This document shows positions 7,695 through 14,761 of a DNA stretch of 28,436 nt, in pieces. Each line of letters starts with the position of its first letter. The stretch's first letter is position 1. The notes below the pieces were generated by a model, which saw nothing but the letters and a program-made list of their open reading frames with translations, made no database searches and was not told the origin of the DNA. This DNA is from an uncultured Eubacteriaceae bacterium (GTDB lineage: Bacteria; Bacillota; Clostridia; Eubacteriales; Eubacteriaceae), in contig CANRHG010000004.1 in assembly GCA_947630385.1 (NCBI GenBank), positions 1 to 28,436 of the forward strand, written 5' to 3'. The position numbers were made by a program, and so were the translations under genes.

Positions 7695-8612
7695 ATGGAG
7701 GATCTGTATTATCCTTATTCGGCCTACTTAAAACAAAAGTACGGCCAAAAGGTTTACAAATTACCCGTCAACATCCCCTGCAGCTGTCCCAACCGTGACG
7801 GAACCAAGGGGGTCGGTGGTTGCATTTTCTGTGGCGAAAAAGGCAGTGGGCACGAGCTCTTAAGTTCGTTTCTTCCGGTCACGACCCAGCTTAGGGAAAA
7901 CCGGGCACTGATCGAAAAAAAGTATAAGGCCAAGAAGTTTATCGCGTATTTTCAAAGTTTTTCAAATACGTATTTGGATTTTGACGACTTTAAAAGGTAC
8001 ATGAACGAGGCCGCAAACTTTCCCGGGATCGTCGAGCTGGCGGTTTCGACCAGACCCGACTGCGTCGGTAAAAACCACCTTGATTTTTTAAGAGATTTAA
8101 AGGAAAAGACCGGAACCGAGGTCTCGGTAGAGCTCGGTTTACAAAGTTCTAATAACAAAACACTGGAGATTTTAAATCGGGGCCATACGGTCGAAGATTT
8201 TATAGATACGGCTGAGCGCATAAAAACAAACGGACTATCCTTAACGACCCATCTAATCAGCGACCTGCCATGGGATACAAAAGATGACGTCCTTAAAGCG
8301 GCAAGGCTTATCAACTTAACGAGCGATACGCTTAAGATACATTCGCTGTACGTTGAAAAAGGTACGGTTCTTGAATCGATGTATAAAGACGGGCTAAGGC
8401 TTTTAAGTGAAGATGATTTTATAGAGCGGACCATTTTACTTCTTGAGAATTTAAATCCCGAGATTGCCATCCAACGTCTGATCGGAAGGGTACCTGAGTC
8501 CGACAGCGTTGTGGCAAATTGGCACCGGAGTTGGTGGAAAGTCAAAGATCATCTACTGTCTCGAATGCGACAACAAGAAACTTTTCAAGGAAAATATTAT
8601 GAATCCAATTAA
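7695..8612 (+). CDS. Radical SAM protein, TIGR01212 family (YtqA/YhcC-like)
   Basis: 305 residues from the ATG at 7695 (a TTG immediately before it, at 7692, is also in frame). Near the N-terminus PCSCPNRDGTKGVGGCIFC supplies the cluster cysteines: Cys31, Cys43 and Cys46 in the C-x11-C-x2-C spacing of this family, with an additional Cys29. Conserved downstream parts include AYFQSFSNTY, VSTRPDC, VELGLQSSN and HLISDLPWDT. The family is a widespread oxidoreductase-like radical SAM group with proposed but unsettled roles. No convincing Shine-Dalgarno is present; the start is 6 bases from the previous stop. The last 14 bases overlap the next gene. Confidence 0.9.
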   Translation: MEDLYYPYSAYLKQKYGQKVYKLPVNIPCSCPNRDGTKGVGGCIFCGEKGSGHELLSSFLPVTTQLRENRALIEKKYKAKKFIAYFQSFSNTYLDFDDFKRYMNEAANFPGIVELAVSTRPDCVGKNHLDFLRDLKEKTGTEVSVELGLQSSNNKTLEILNRGHTVEDFIDTAERIKTNGLSLTTHLISDLPWDTKDDVLKAARLINLTSDTLKIHSLYVEKGTVLESMYKDGLRLLSEDDFIERTILLLENLNPEIAIQRLIGRVPESDSVVANWHRSWWKVKDHLLSRMRQQETFQGKYYESN

Positions 8613-9123
8613 TCACGAGAAAATAATAAATAAAGAGCTGATCGGAGGGCGTTTTTTTGAGCGCATGCCGATAGATGAACGGATCGAAAAACTAACGCAG
8701 AATATTTTTGAGATCTTAGAACATATCAAACTAACGGCAAAGCCGCTCGATGAAATCAGCGAACCCTTCGTCTCTACCACTTTAAGCAAAGCCCCCAATA
8801 CGATCCTGCGTCCGATGGTTTCGGTCAAAGTCAACAAAAGCGACCGCCAAGTGGATTGGGTGATCGATTATACGGACAGCGAAGACAACGAACTGGCTTA
8901 TTGCATTAAGCCGATGTATCTAAAAGAAGGCGGTGTCCGGGAATACTGGGTCCTAGACATAAACAACGAAGAACTCGTCATTTACAATTTTGAGAAAAGC
9001 GGTTTTATCCAACAGGTGGTCCCGGTCCCGAGAAGGATCAAAATTGGAATCTACAACGCGGTAGAAACCAATTACTCGGATATTTTTAAGGATCTTCCGC
9101 CTAAAAAGGCGAAAGAAGATTGA
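8599..9123 (+). CDS. Divergent Uma2/DUF820-like protein (PD-(D/E)XK-like fold suspected)
   Basis: 174 residues from the ATG at 8599, which has AAGGA about 8 bases upstream; the frame stays open upstream to 8509 but that part is the out-of-phase end of the radical SAM gene. The second half carries the Uma2-family signature GGVREYWVLDINNEELVIYN followed by a strand pair and SDIF close to the end. The usual Uma2 PDVVVEV strand seems replaced by VDWVIDYTDS, so catalytic competence is uncertain. Uma2 proteins are annotated as putative endonucleases, abundant in Cyanobacteria, with no firmly established role. Cotranscribed with the two genes upstream and followed by a terminator. Confidence 0.6.
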   Translation: MNPINHEKIINKELIGGRFFERMPIDERIEKLTQNIFEILEHIKLTAKPLDEISEPFVSTTLSKAPNTILRPMVSVKVNKSDRQVDWVIDYTDSEDNELAYCIKPMYLKEGGVREYWVLDINNEELVIYNFEKSGFIQQVVPVPRRIKIGIYNAVETNYSDIFKDLPPKKAKED

Positions 9124-9186
9124 TTTTAAACGATTTTTTTAAGGTCTAACGCTTCTTATCTACATTCTCGTATTTAGCTTAGAAAC

Positions 9187-9240
9187 AGCCCGAATGATTA
9201 TTTTAGTTTTTCCAAAACTTATTTCGTTCGGGCTTTTTTA
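9187..9240 (+). terminator. Intrinsic terminator after the Uma2-like gene
   Basis: AGCCCGAA (9187-9194) pairs with TTCGGGCT (9227-9234), with a 32-base AT-rich loop that can form inner pairs, followed by a T-run from 9234 to 9239 and more T after it. It closes the operon that starts at 7284. Confidence 0.7.
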
Positions 9241-9583
9241 TTTTTTAATTTACATTTTAATTCCACACAGATCTTCCTGAAAATTAAAAAAACGATTTGG
9301 TTTGAACCGTATTTCCTTTCAAGTTTTATCAAGCCGTTTTCGTCGATCTAACCACTTGTTACAAAACCTTCAAATTTTCAGATAATCAAACCGATTTAGA
9401 AGTTCGACCTATTTTTCTTAAAATTAAACCTTATTGCGCAACATATTAATTGTCAGAGGAGAAAGGTGGGACGGCTAGGTTGAATCATACTGATTTGTCT
9501 TTAGGGACGAAAAGTTTTTTCTGATAAAAATAATGGTTTTAACTTTTATCTAACGAAATTTAATCTAGGTTTTGTCATAATCG
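9241..9583. other. AT-rich intergenic region with no supported gene
   Basis: About 340 bases between the terminator and the RNase Y promoter. No ORF longer than a few codons has a believable start. A purine-rich stretch at 9456-9470 resembles a Shine-Dalgarno but leads only to tiny frames. A weak hairpin with one G-U pair (9496-9513) followed by TTTTTT could end a short transcript. I see no match to a riboswitch, tRNA or known small RNA. Confidence 0.5.
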
Positions 9584-9612
9584 TTGACTTGCTCGTAAAA
9601 TATAAATACAAT
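9584..9612 (+). promoter_or_regulatory. Sigma-A-type promoter of RNase Y
   Basis: TTGACT (9584-9589), 17-base spacer, TACAAT (9607-9612). Transcription would begin near 9619, right at a small AGCG/CGCT hairpin (9619-9632) that would cap the 5' end of a leader of about 40 bases. Confidence 0.75.
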
Positions 9613-9643
9613 TAAAAAAGCGGATTTTCGCTAAAATTTAATT

Positions 9644-9661
9644 AAGGAGGTTAGTAAAATA
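9644..9661 (+). promoter_or_regulatory. Ribosome-binding site with ATA start codon of RNase Y
   Basis: AAGGAGG at 9644-9650 is a full-strength Shine-Dalgarno, 8 bases from ATA at 9659-9661. The RNase Y frame reads straight on from this ATA into the expected membrane anchor. Upstream in frame there is a TAA at 9632-9634 and no ATG, GTG or TTG between; the first canonical start downstream (TTG, 9941) would delete 94 residues. Confidence 0.75.
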
Positions 9662-11191
9662 GCAACAATACTTTACGTCGTCATTGCCGTAGTTATAGGC
9701 TTTGCTGCCGGATATCTGATCAACAAAAGTGTCAGCGGATCATCGATTGGAACAGCAAAACAAACGGCATCGCAAATCGTCGAAAACGCTCGCAAAAGCG
9801 CAAAAAACGAAAGTAAAGAGATTCTATTTAACGCTAAAGAAGAATCGATTAAATATAAAGAAGCTTTTGAAAAAGAAAATCAACAACGTCGAAATGAATT
9901 AAATAAGTTAGAAAACCGGTTAAACCAAAAGGAAGAATCCTTGGATAAAAGGTTCAACAATTTGGAAAAGCAAGAAGAAAAGCTGGAAAACCGGAGAAAA
10001 GACGTCGATCGAAAGCAGCAGAAGATAGAAACGCTTTACCACCAACAGGTCAAGGAACTTGAAAACATTTCAAACCTGACCCACGACGAAGCCAAAGAGA
10101 TCCTAATGGAAGAAGTCCGCAAGGAATCGATCGCGGACGCCGCAAAACTTTCCCATAAAATCGAAAACGAAGCCCGTGAAAACGCGGACAAAAAGGCCAG
10201 AGAAATCATCGCAAGGACCATCCAGCGCTGCGCCGCGGACCACGTTGCGGAAAACACGATCACGGTCGTAAACCTTCCAAATGACGAGATGAAAGGCCGT
10301 ATCATCGGAAGAGAGGGTCGAAACATCCGGGCTTTAGAGACCGCCACGGGTATAGAGATCATCATCGACGATACGCCGGAAGCCGTCATCCTTTCGGGGT
10401 TTGATCCCATAAGAAGAGAGACGGCAAGAATCGCGCTAGAACGCTTGATCCTTGACGGGCGCATCCATCCGGGGCGGATCGAAGAAACCGTCAACCGGGC
10501 GAAAAAAGAGATCGAAAATCAGATAAAAGAAGAAGGCGAACAAGCTTGCTACGAAACCGGAATCCACAACGTACATCCGGAACTCGTAAAATATCTTGGA
10601 AGGCTAAAGTTTCGAACCAGTTACGGCCAGAACGTACTTAAGCACGCCATCGAAGTCGCCAATTTGGCCGGCGTGATGGCCGGAGAGCTCGGTGGAAACG
10701 TTAAGTTAGCCAAGCGCGCCGGACTTCTTCACGATATCGGAAAGGCCATCGATCACGAAGTCGAAGGAAATCACGTCGAGATCGGGGTCAATCTACTCAA
10801 GAAATACCGCGAAAAGAAAGACGTCATCCACGCCGTTGAAGCCCATCACAACGATATCGAAGCGACTACTCTAGAAGCCGTGATCGTTCAGGCTGCGGAC
10901 GCGATCTCAGCGGCTAGACCGGGTGCCCGGACAGAAACGCTCGTATCTTATGTCCAGCGTCTTGAAGATCTTGAAAAAATTGCCAATTCGTTCGATGGCA
11001 TCGAAAAATCATACGCGATACAGGCAGGTCGTGAACTTCGTATTATGGTAAAACCCAACGAAGTAGACGACGATGCCATGTATATGCTTTCCAAACAAAT
11101 CGCCAAAAAGATCGAAAACGAACTGGATTATCCTGGAAATATCAAAGTAAATTTGATCCGAGAAACACGACAAGTTGAATACGCCAGATAA
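9659..11191 (+). CDS. rny: Ribonuclease Y
   Basis: 510 residues if initiated at ATA 9659, close to the usual 520. RNase Y is the membrane-anchored endoribonuclease that starts mRNA decay in many Gram-positives. Residues 4-22 form a single hydrophobic anchor (ILYVVIAVVIGFAAGYLI), followed by a long charged coiled coil to about residue 160, a KH domain with GRIIGREGRNIR near 213-224, and an HD domain with LLHDIGKAIDHE (His358, Asp359) and later VEAHHNDIE. The C-terminus NLIRETRQVEYAR is typical. The start from 9941 would remove the anchor and half of the coiled coil, so I reject it. Own promoter upstream; a new promoter lies right after the stop. Confidence 0.95.
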   Translation: MATILYVVIAVVIGFAAGYLINKSVSGSSIGTAKQTASQIVENARKSAKNESKEILFNAKEESIKYKEAFEKENQQRRNELNKLENRLNQKEESLDKRFNNLEKQEEKLENRRKDVDRKQQKIETLYHQQVKELENISNLTHDEAKEILMEEVRKESIADAAKLSHKIENEARENADKKAREIIARTIQRCAADHVAENTITVVNLPNDEMKGRIIGREGRNIRALETATGIEIIIDDTPEAVILSGFDPIRRETARIALERLILDGRIHPGRIEETVNRAKKEIENQIKEEGEQACYETGIHNVHPELVKYLGRLKFRTSYGQNVLKHAIEVANLAGVMAGELGGNVKLAKRAGLLHDIGKAIDHEVEGNHVEIGVNLLKKYREKKDVIHAVEAHHNDIEATTLEAVIVQAADAISAARPGARTETLVSYVQRLEDLEKIANSFDGIEKSYAIQAGRELRIMVKPNEVDDDAMYMLSKQIAKKIENELDYPGNIKVNLIRETRQVEYAR

Positions 11192-11207
11192 AAAAAGGAT
11201 AATTTTT

Positions 11208-11216
11208 TGATATAAT
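11208..11216 (+). promoter_or_regulatory. Extended -10 promoter for the DUF1622 gene
   Basis: TGATATAAT at 11208-11216 is a perfect extended -10 element; no good -35 is seen at 17-18 bases, which such promoters can do without. The predicted start near 11222 gives a leader of about 20 bases containing AGGAG before the ATG at 11244. Confidence 0.6.
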
Positions 11217-11243
11217 GGAATAAAAAATAGGAGTTATGCATCG

Positions 11244-11732
11244 ATGTTCGAACTTTTTGAAGAATTTATTGAGATCTTAGCGAACTGGGCAATACTTGCT
11301 TTTGAATTCGTGGGCATTGTCGTGCTGGTTGTCGCTGGTATAAAGGGGATCAAAGACTATTTTACGAAGAATCCATCGATTCGACTAAATCTTGCTGAAG
11401 GCATGGCCCTTGCCCTTGAATTTAAACTGGGTAGTGAGATTCTAAGGACCGTTATCGTCAGAGACGTAAGAGAGCTTTATTTTACGGCTATGCTGGTTCT
11501 ACTAAGAGCTGCTTTAACTTACCTGATCCATTGGGAAATTGATTACGAAGTCAAGTCCAAAAAACGGGAAGAACTCAATAATATTGGGCTAGAGCAGATC
11601 GAACTAGGCGACCGGGATGATGTAGTCGATAAACTCCTAGATACGCGTTTTGGAAGACAAAACGAAAAACTAAAAACCGAAGCTAATAAAACTTCTCCTT
11701 CGGAGAAACCTACAAAAACTAATAAGGATTAA
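11244..11732 (+). CDS. DUF1622 family membrane protein
   Basis: 162 residues. A hydrophobic helix at about 15-35 (WAILAFEFVGIVVLVVAGI), then a conserved-looking LAEGMALALEFKLGSEILRTV segment, and a further hydrophobic stretch (LYFTAMLVLLRAALTYLIHWEI) match the DUF1622 pattern of small integral membrane proteins of unknown function. The C-terminal 45 residues are hydrophilic and Lys/Glu-rich, longer than the core domain needs. AGGAG lies 10 bases upstream of the ATG. It has its own promoter and terminator although it sits between rny and ymdB, so it appears to be an independent unit inserted in an otherwise common gene pair. Confidence 0.8.
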   Translation: MFELFEEFIEILANWAILAFEFVGIVVLVVAGIKGIKDYFTKNPSIRLNLAEGMALALEFKLGSEILRTVIVRDVRELYFTAMLVLLRAALTYLIHWEIDYEVKSKKREELNNIGLEQIELGDRDDVVDKLLDTRFGRQNEKLKTEANKTSPSEKPTKTNKD

Positions 11733-11735
11733 AAT

Positions 11736-11765
11736 AAAGTCCCTTTATTGGGACTTTTTTATTTT
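11736..11765 (+). terminator. Intrinsic terminator after the DUF1622 gene, abutting ymdB
   Basis: AAAGTCCC (11736-11743), loop TTTATT, GGGACTTT (11750-11757), then TTTATTTT. The ymdB ATG (11769) is only 11 bases beyond the stem, with no Shine-Dalgarno between. Confidence 0.85.
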
Positions 11766-11768
11766 GCA

Positions 11769-12548
11769 ATGAAAATTTTATTTATTGGAGACGTGGTTGG
11801 AAGACCGGGTAGAAAACTACTGCTGCAGGAGCTGGAGAATCTAAAAAACGAATACGACGTAGATTTTGTAAACGCCAATCTGGAAAACGCGTCACACGGA
11901 AGGGGACTGACCGAAAAGAATTTAAAACAGCTTTTGCAAACCCCGATCGATTCGGTGACGATGGGTAACCATACTTTTGGTCAAAAGGAAATCGAAACCT
12001 ACATCGACAATTACCCGCAACTCGTGCGGCCGGTCAATTACCCCAAAGTTGTACCGGGAAAAGGAACGACGGTCATTGAAAAAGATGGGATAAAAGTCGG
12101 GGTCATTAATATTTCCGGGCAAATTTACATGAACGAAATGGACTCCCCGTTTTTGTTCATCGATGAGTCTCTGGACGAGTTAAAAGACTGCGATATTATT
12201 CTCGTCGACCACCACGCGGAAGCGACGAGTGAGAAATTAGCCCTCGGGCATTATCTCGACGGGAAAGTTTCGGCCGTCGTAGGAACCCACACCCACGTTC
12301 AGACGGCGGATGAAAAAGTCCTCCCGGGCGGGACCGCTTATATTACGGACCTGGGGATGACGGGACCGGAAAACAGCATTCTTGGGGTAGAAAAGGAAAT
12401 TATTATAAATAAATTTTTGACCAGACAACCGCGGCGTTTTGAAGTCGAGTTAAAAAAGCCCTGGCAGTTTAACGGCGCCGTCGTTGACATCGACGAGACG
12501 ACGGGAAAAGCCCGATCAATTGAGAGGATCAACCGCATCTATGAGTAA
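11769..12548 (+). CDS. ymdB: YmdB-type metallophosphoesterase (TIGR00282 family)
   Basis: 259 residues from ATG 11769, which gives the canonical N-terminus MKILFIGDVVGRPGR; the frame is open to a TTG at 11748 but that lies within the terminator hairpin. Metal ligands are visible in GDVVG, NHTFGQKE, VDHHAEATSEK and GTHTHVQTADE. The Bacillus subtilis homologue is a 2',3'-cyclic-nucleotide phosphodiesterase needed for biofilm-related gene expression and sits right after rny, as here apart from the DUF1622 gene. No Shine-Dalgarno precedes the ATG; an AAGGA at 11724-11728 lies on the far side of the terminator hairpin. The 3' end overlaps purB by 8 bases. Confidence 0.92.
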   Translation: MKILFIGDVVGRPGRKLLLQELENLKNEYDVDFVNANLENASHGRGLTEKNLKQLLQTPIDSVTMGNHTFGQKEIETYIDNYPQLVRPVNYPKVVPGKGTTVIEKDGIKVGVINISGQIYMNEMDSPFLFIDESLDELKDCDIILVDHHAEATSEKLALGHYLDGKVSAVVGTHTHVQTADEKVLPGGTAYITDLGMTGPENSILGVEKEIIINKFLTRQPRRFEVELKKPWQFNGAVVDIDETTGKARSIERINRIYE

Positions 12549-13974
12549 ATACTACGAAAACCCATTAAACACGCGTTACGCTTCCGATGAGATAAAACAA
12601 ATTTTCTCACCCGATTTTAAATTCTCGACCTGGCGAAGACTGTGGCTGGCTTTGGCGGAAGCCGAAAAAGAACTGGGGCTCGACATCACCGAAGAACAGC
12701 TAAGCCAGATGAGAGAGCACCTAGAAGACATCGACTACGATCTGGCGGCCGAGTATGAGAAGAAATTCCGACACGACGTTATGGCCCACGTCCATACCTT
12801 TGGCGAGGCCGCGCCGAAAGCCAAGGGGATTATCCATCTGGGAGCGACGTCGGCTTTTGTCGGCGATAACACGGACGTCATCCAGTATTATCAGGCTCTT
12901 CTTCAGGTTCGACGTCTCCTAATTAATTTGATAAAAAACGTACGGGACTTCGTCCTTAACTATAAAGATCTTGCTACGCTCGGCTTTACCCATTTTCAAC
13001 CGGCCCAGCTCACTACCGTCGGAAAACGCGCGGGACTGTGGCTTCAGGATCTGATGAGCGATCTTGAAGATCTGGATTATTTGATCTCAACGGTCAAACT
13101 CCGTGGGGCCAAGGGGACGACCGGAACCCAAGCCTCTTTTTTGGAACTCTTTAATGGGGACGAAACAAAAGTTTTAGAGCTCGATAAAAAAGTCTGCAAT
13201 AAAATGGGCTTTGACGACTCTTTTTCACTTACCGGACAGACCTATCCCAGAAAACTCGACACCAGAATCCTAAACGTTTTGTCCGGGATCGCCCAGACGC
13301 TTTTAAAGTTTGCTACGGAGATAAGACTGCTCCAACACTTAAAAGAGATCGAAGAACCCTTTGAAAAAAGCCAGATCGGCTCTTCGGCCATGGCTTATAA
13401 GCGTAATCCCATGCGCACGGAGCGTATCTGCTCCTTGGCCCGCTACGTCATTATCGATTCACTAAATCCGGCCTTTACCTATGGGACTCAGTGGTTCGAA
13501 CGGACCTTAGACGATTCGGCCAACAAGCGTATCTCCATTCCCGAAGCCTTTATGGCGACCGACGCTATTTTAAGCATCGCGATAAACGTAACCGACGGAC
13601 TGGTCGTTCATAAGGAGATGATCAAAAAGCATATCGCGGAAGAGCTTCCCTTTATGGTGACCGAAAATATTTTAATGGAAGCCGTAAAAAAAGGTGGGGA
13701 TAGACAGGAGCTACACGAAAAGATCCGCACCCTCAGTATGGATGCGGCCTATAACGTAAAAGAAAAAGGGGAAGACAACAACCTCGTTGAGCTCATAAAA
13801 GAAGACCCGGCCTTTGCCTTTATAAAAGACGACATCGACGATCTACTGGACCCGGATCTTTATACGGGCCTAGCGGCAAAACAGGTTGAGGCTTACGTAA
13901 AAGAAATTGTGGATCCGGTTTTAGAAGAAAACAAAGACTTACTTTTAAAAGACGGAGTTGAGCTTAAAGTATAA
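12541..13974 (+). CDS. purB: Adenylosuccinate lyase
   Basis: 477 residues. It catalyses two fumarate-releasing steps in purine synthesis: SAICAR to AICAR and adenylosuccinate to AMP. Visible fumarase/aspartase-superfamily motifs are MAHVHTFGE and IHLGATSAFVGDNTD in the N-terminal half, LATLGFTHFQPAQLTTVGKR with the general-acid histidine, and the signature loop GSSAMAYKRNPMRTE with the catalytic serine. The start ATG at 12541 overlaps the ymdB stop (ATGAGTAA) and gives the usual MSKYYENPLNTRYAS N-terminus; the open frame further upstream, back to 12484, is only ymdB out of phase. A GAGAGG lies about 12 bases upstream. No other pur genes are in the window. Followed at once by two hairpins. Confidence 0.96.
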   Translation: MSKYYENPLNTRYASDEIKQIFSPDFKFSTWRRLWLALAEAEKELGLDITEEQLSQMREHLEDIDYDLAAEYEKKFRHDVMAHVHTFGEAAPKAKGIIHLGATSAFVGDNTDVIQYYQALLQVRRLLINLIKNVRDFVLNYKDLATLGFTHFQPAQLTTVGKRAGLWLQDLMSDLEDLDYLISTVKLRGAKGTTGTQASFLELFNGDETKVLELDKKVCNKMGFDDSFSLTGQTYPRKLDTRILNVLSGIAQTLLKFATEIRLLQHLKEIEEPFEKSQIGSSAMAYKRNPMRTERICSLARYVIIDSLNPAFTYGTQWFERTLDDSANKRISIPEAFMATDAILSIAINVTDGLVVHKEMIKKHIAEELPFMVTENILMEAVKKGGDRQELHEKIRTLSMDAAYNVKEKGEDNNLVELIKEDPAFAFIKDDIDDLLDPDLYTGLAAKQVEAYVKEIVDPVLEENKDLLLKDGVELKV

Positions 13975-14001
13975 AAAAACCTTTCGCCAAAAGCGAAAGG
14001 T
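13973..14001 (-). terminator. Intrinsic terminator for the CDGSH/DUF1858 operon
   Basis: Stem of CCTTTCGC (13980-13987) with GCGAAAGG (13993-14000) and a five-base loop. On the minus strand it is followed by seven U residues (A at 13973-13979), overlapping the purB stop codon. Confidence 0.8.
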
Positions 14002-14006
14002 CAGTG

Positions 14007-14033
14007 CGGCCTGGAAATAATTCAGGCCGTTTT
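14007..14033 (+). terminator. Intrinsic terminator for purB
   Basis: CGGCCTG (14007-14013) pairs with CAGGCCG (14023-14029), followed by TTTT. It lies just beyond the first hairpin and touches the stop codon of the DUF1858 gene, giving tandem back-to-back terminators for converging operons. Confidence 0.75.
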
Positions 14034-14250
14034 AATCTTCTACAACCACTTCTTCGGTTTCGTCCGGAAGATTGTTTAAATCTTCAAGTAGGGTATCGAT
14101 ATCGATCCCATGAGCCATCGCGCCTTCACCTAAGGTTTCGAAGTTTGCGAGCATACAGCCGACGCACCCCAAACCGTGATTCTGGAAAACTGCGATTGAT
14201 TCCGGATGGTTTTGAACGACTTCCATTATTTTTGTATCTTTAGTAATCAT
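14032..14250 (-). CDS. DUF1858 domain protein
   Basis: 72 residues comprising a complete DUF1858 domain: MITKDTKIMEVVQNHPESIAVF, then the GLGCVGC motif with two cysteines, then a helix (TLGEGAMAHGIDIDTLLEDLN) and an acidic tail. DUF1858 proteins are small and redox-flavoured, often found near iron-sulfur or hybrid-cluster genes, with no proven enzyme activity. A perfect AGGAGG lies 6 bases upstream of the ATG, overlapping the lipoprotein stop codon. It is the last gene of the operon headed by the CDGSH protein, consistent with a shared redox or iron-sulfur role (inference). Confidence 0.88.
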   Translation of the reverse strand: MITKDTKIMEVVQNHPESIAVFQNHGLGCVGCMLANFETLGEGAMAHGIDIDTLLEDLNNLPDETEEVVVED

Positions 14251-14260
14251 TTTGTTCCTC

Positions 14261-14761
14261 CTAAAGTTCTAGAAAATTATTAATTAAAAGAGCAATCTCT
14301 TCGGCTTGTGGAATATCTATGTTTAGTGAGTTTTTATCCAAAGAGATCTCTTTGTTTTGCTGATTCGGTAAGCTTACATTTAACTCTAACTTGTTATTAT
14401 TTAATTTACCCGTCGCACTCCCAAAAGTATCGGTCGACTCGATCCATTTTCCGGATTCTTGATCGAAGTTATAAAAATGGATCGGCTCAAAAGAATAATC
14501 GCCGTCTTCACTCCAGTGCCCGTCGCAAACCCAGGTCTCTTCCTCTACGTCCTGAAAGACCGTGACGAAGTTTCCGTTGCCGTAGATATAATACTCCGTA
14601 GCCAAAAGATCTTCCTGTGCGCTCCAGATCCCGCTGACGGTATCGTCTTCTTCAGGTGGAGACAGAAAGGTCAAATCGCTAACCTGATTATTATAAAACG
14701 AACAACCGCTTAAAAAAAGAAGTAAGCCGAAAAGTGGGAGCAAAAATTTAAGTTTAGTCAT
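14261..14761 (-). CDS. Hypothetical lipoprotein
   Basis: 166 residues. The N-terminus (MTKLKFLLPLFGLLLFLSGC) is a lipoprotein signal with lipobox LSGC and Cys20 as the lipidated residue. The mature part is acidic, rich in aromatic residues and predicted beta, with sequence such as GIWSAQEDLL and GNGNFVTVFQDVEEETW that resembles small beta-barrel or lipocalin-like lipoproteins reporting on a stored 'G-W-S-G-x' start, but I cannot place it in a family. It overlaps the CDGSH gene by 8 bases (ATGACTAA) and has GAGGA upstream within that gene. The DUF1858 gene follows after 10 bases. An extracytoplasmic protein between two cytosolic redox proteins is unexpected. Confidence 0.75.
   Translation of the reverse strand: MTKLKFLLPLFGLLLFLSGCSFYNNQVSDLTFLSPPEEDDTVSGIWSAQEDLLATEYYIYGNGNFVTVFQDVEEETWVCDGHWSEDGDYSFEPIHFYNFDQESGKWIESTDTFGSATGKLNNNKLELNVSLPNQQNKEISLDKNSLNIDIPQAEEIALLINNFLEL

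Noticed and set aside
8509..8598. Thirty-codon N-terminal extension of the Uma2-like protein
   Set aside because: It overlaps the radical SAM gene in another frame; the ATG at 8599 has its own AAGGA and ends the extension.
9187..9234. Possible riboswitch or small RNA from the AGCCCGAA/TTCGGGCT repeat
   Set aside because: It has the simple form of an intrinsic terminator directly after a coding operon, with no conserved aptamer features.
9455..9525. Purine-rich GAGGAGAAAGG followed by tiny frames (5 and 14 codons), and a GGTTGAATC that resembles a tRNA T-loop
   Set aside because: The frames are too short and lack conserved content, the T-loop lacks the C of GGTTCGAATC, and no acceptor or anticodon stems can be drawn.
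12484..12540. Nineteen-codon upstream extension of purB
   Set aside because: It lies inside ymdB out of phase, and MSKYYENPLNTRYAS is the usual PurB start.
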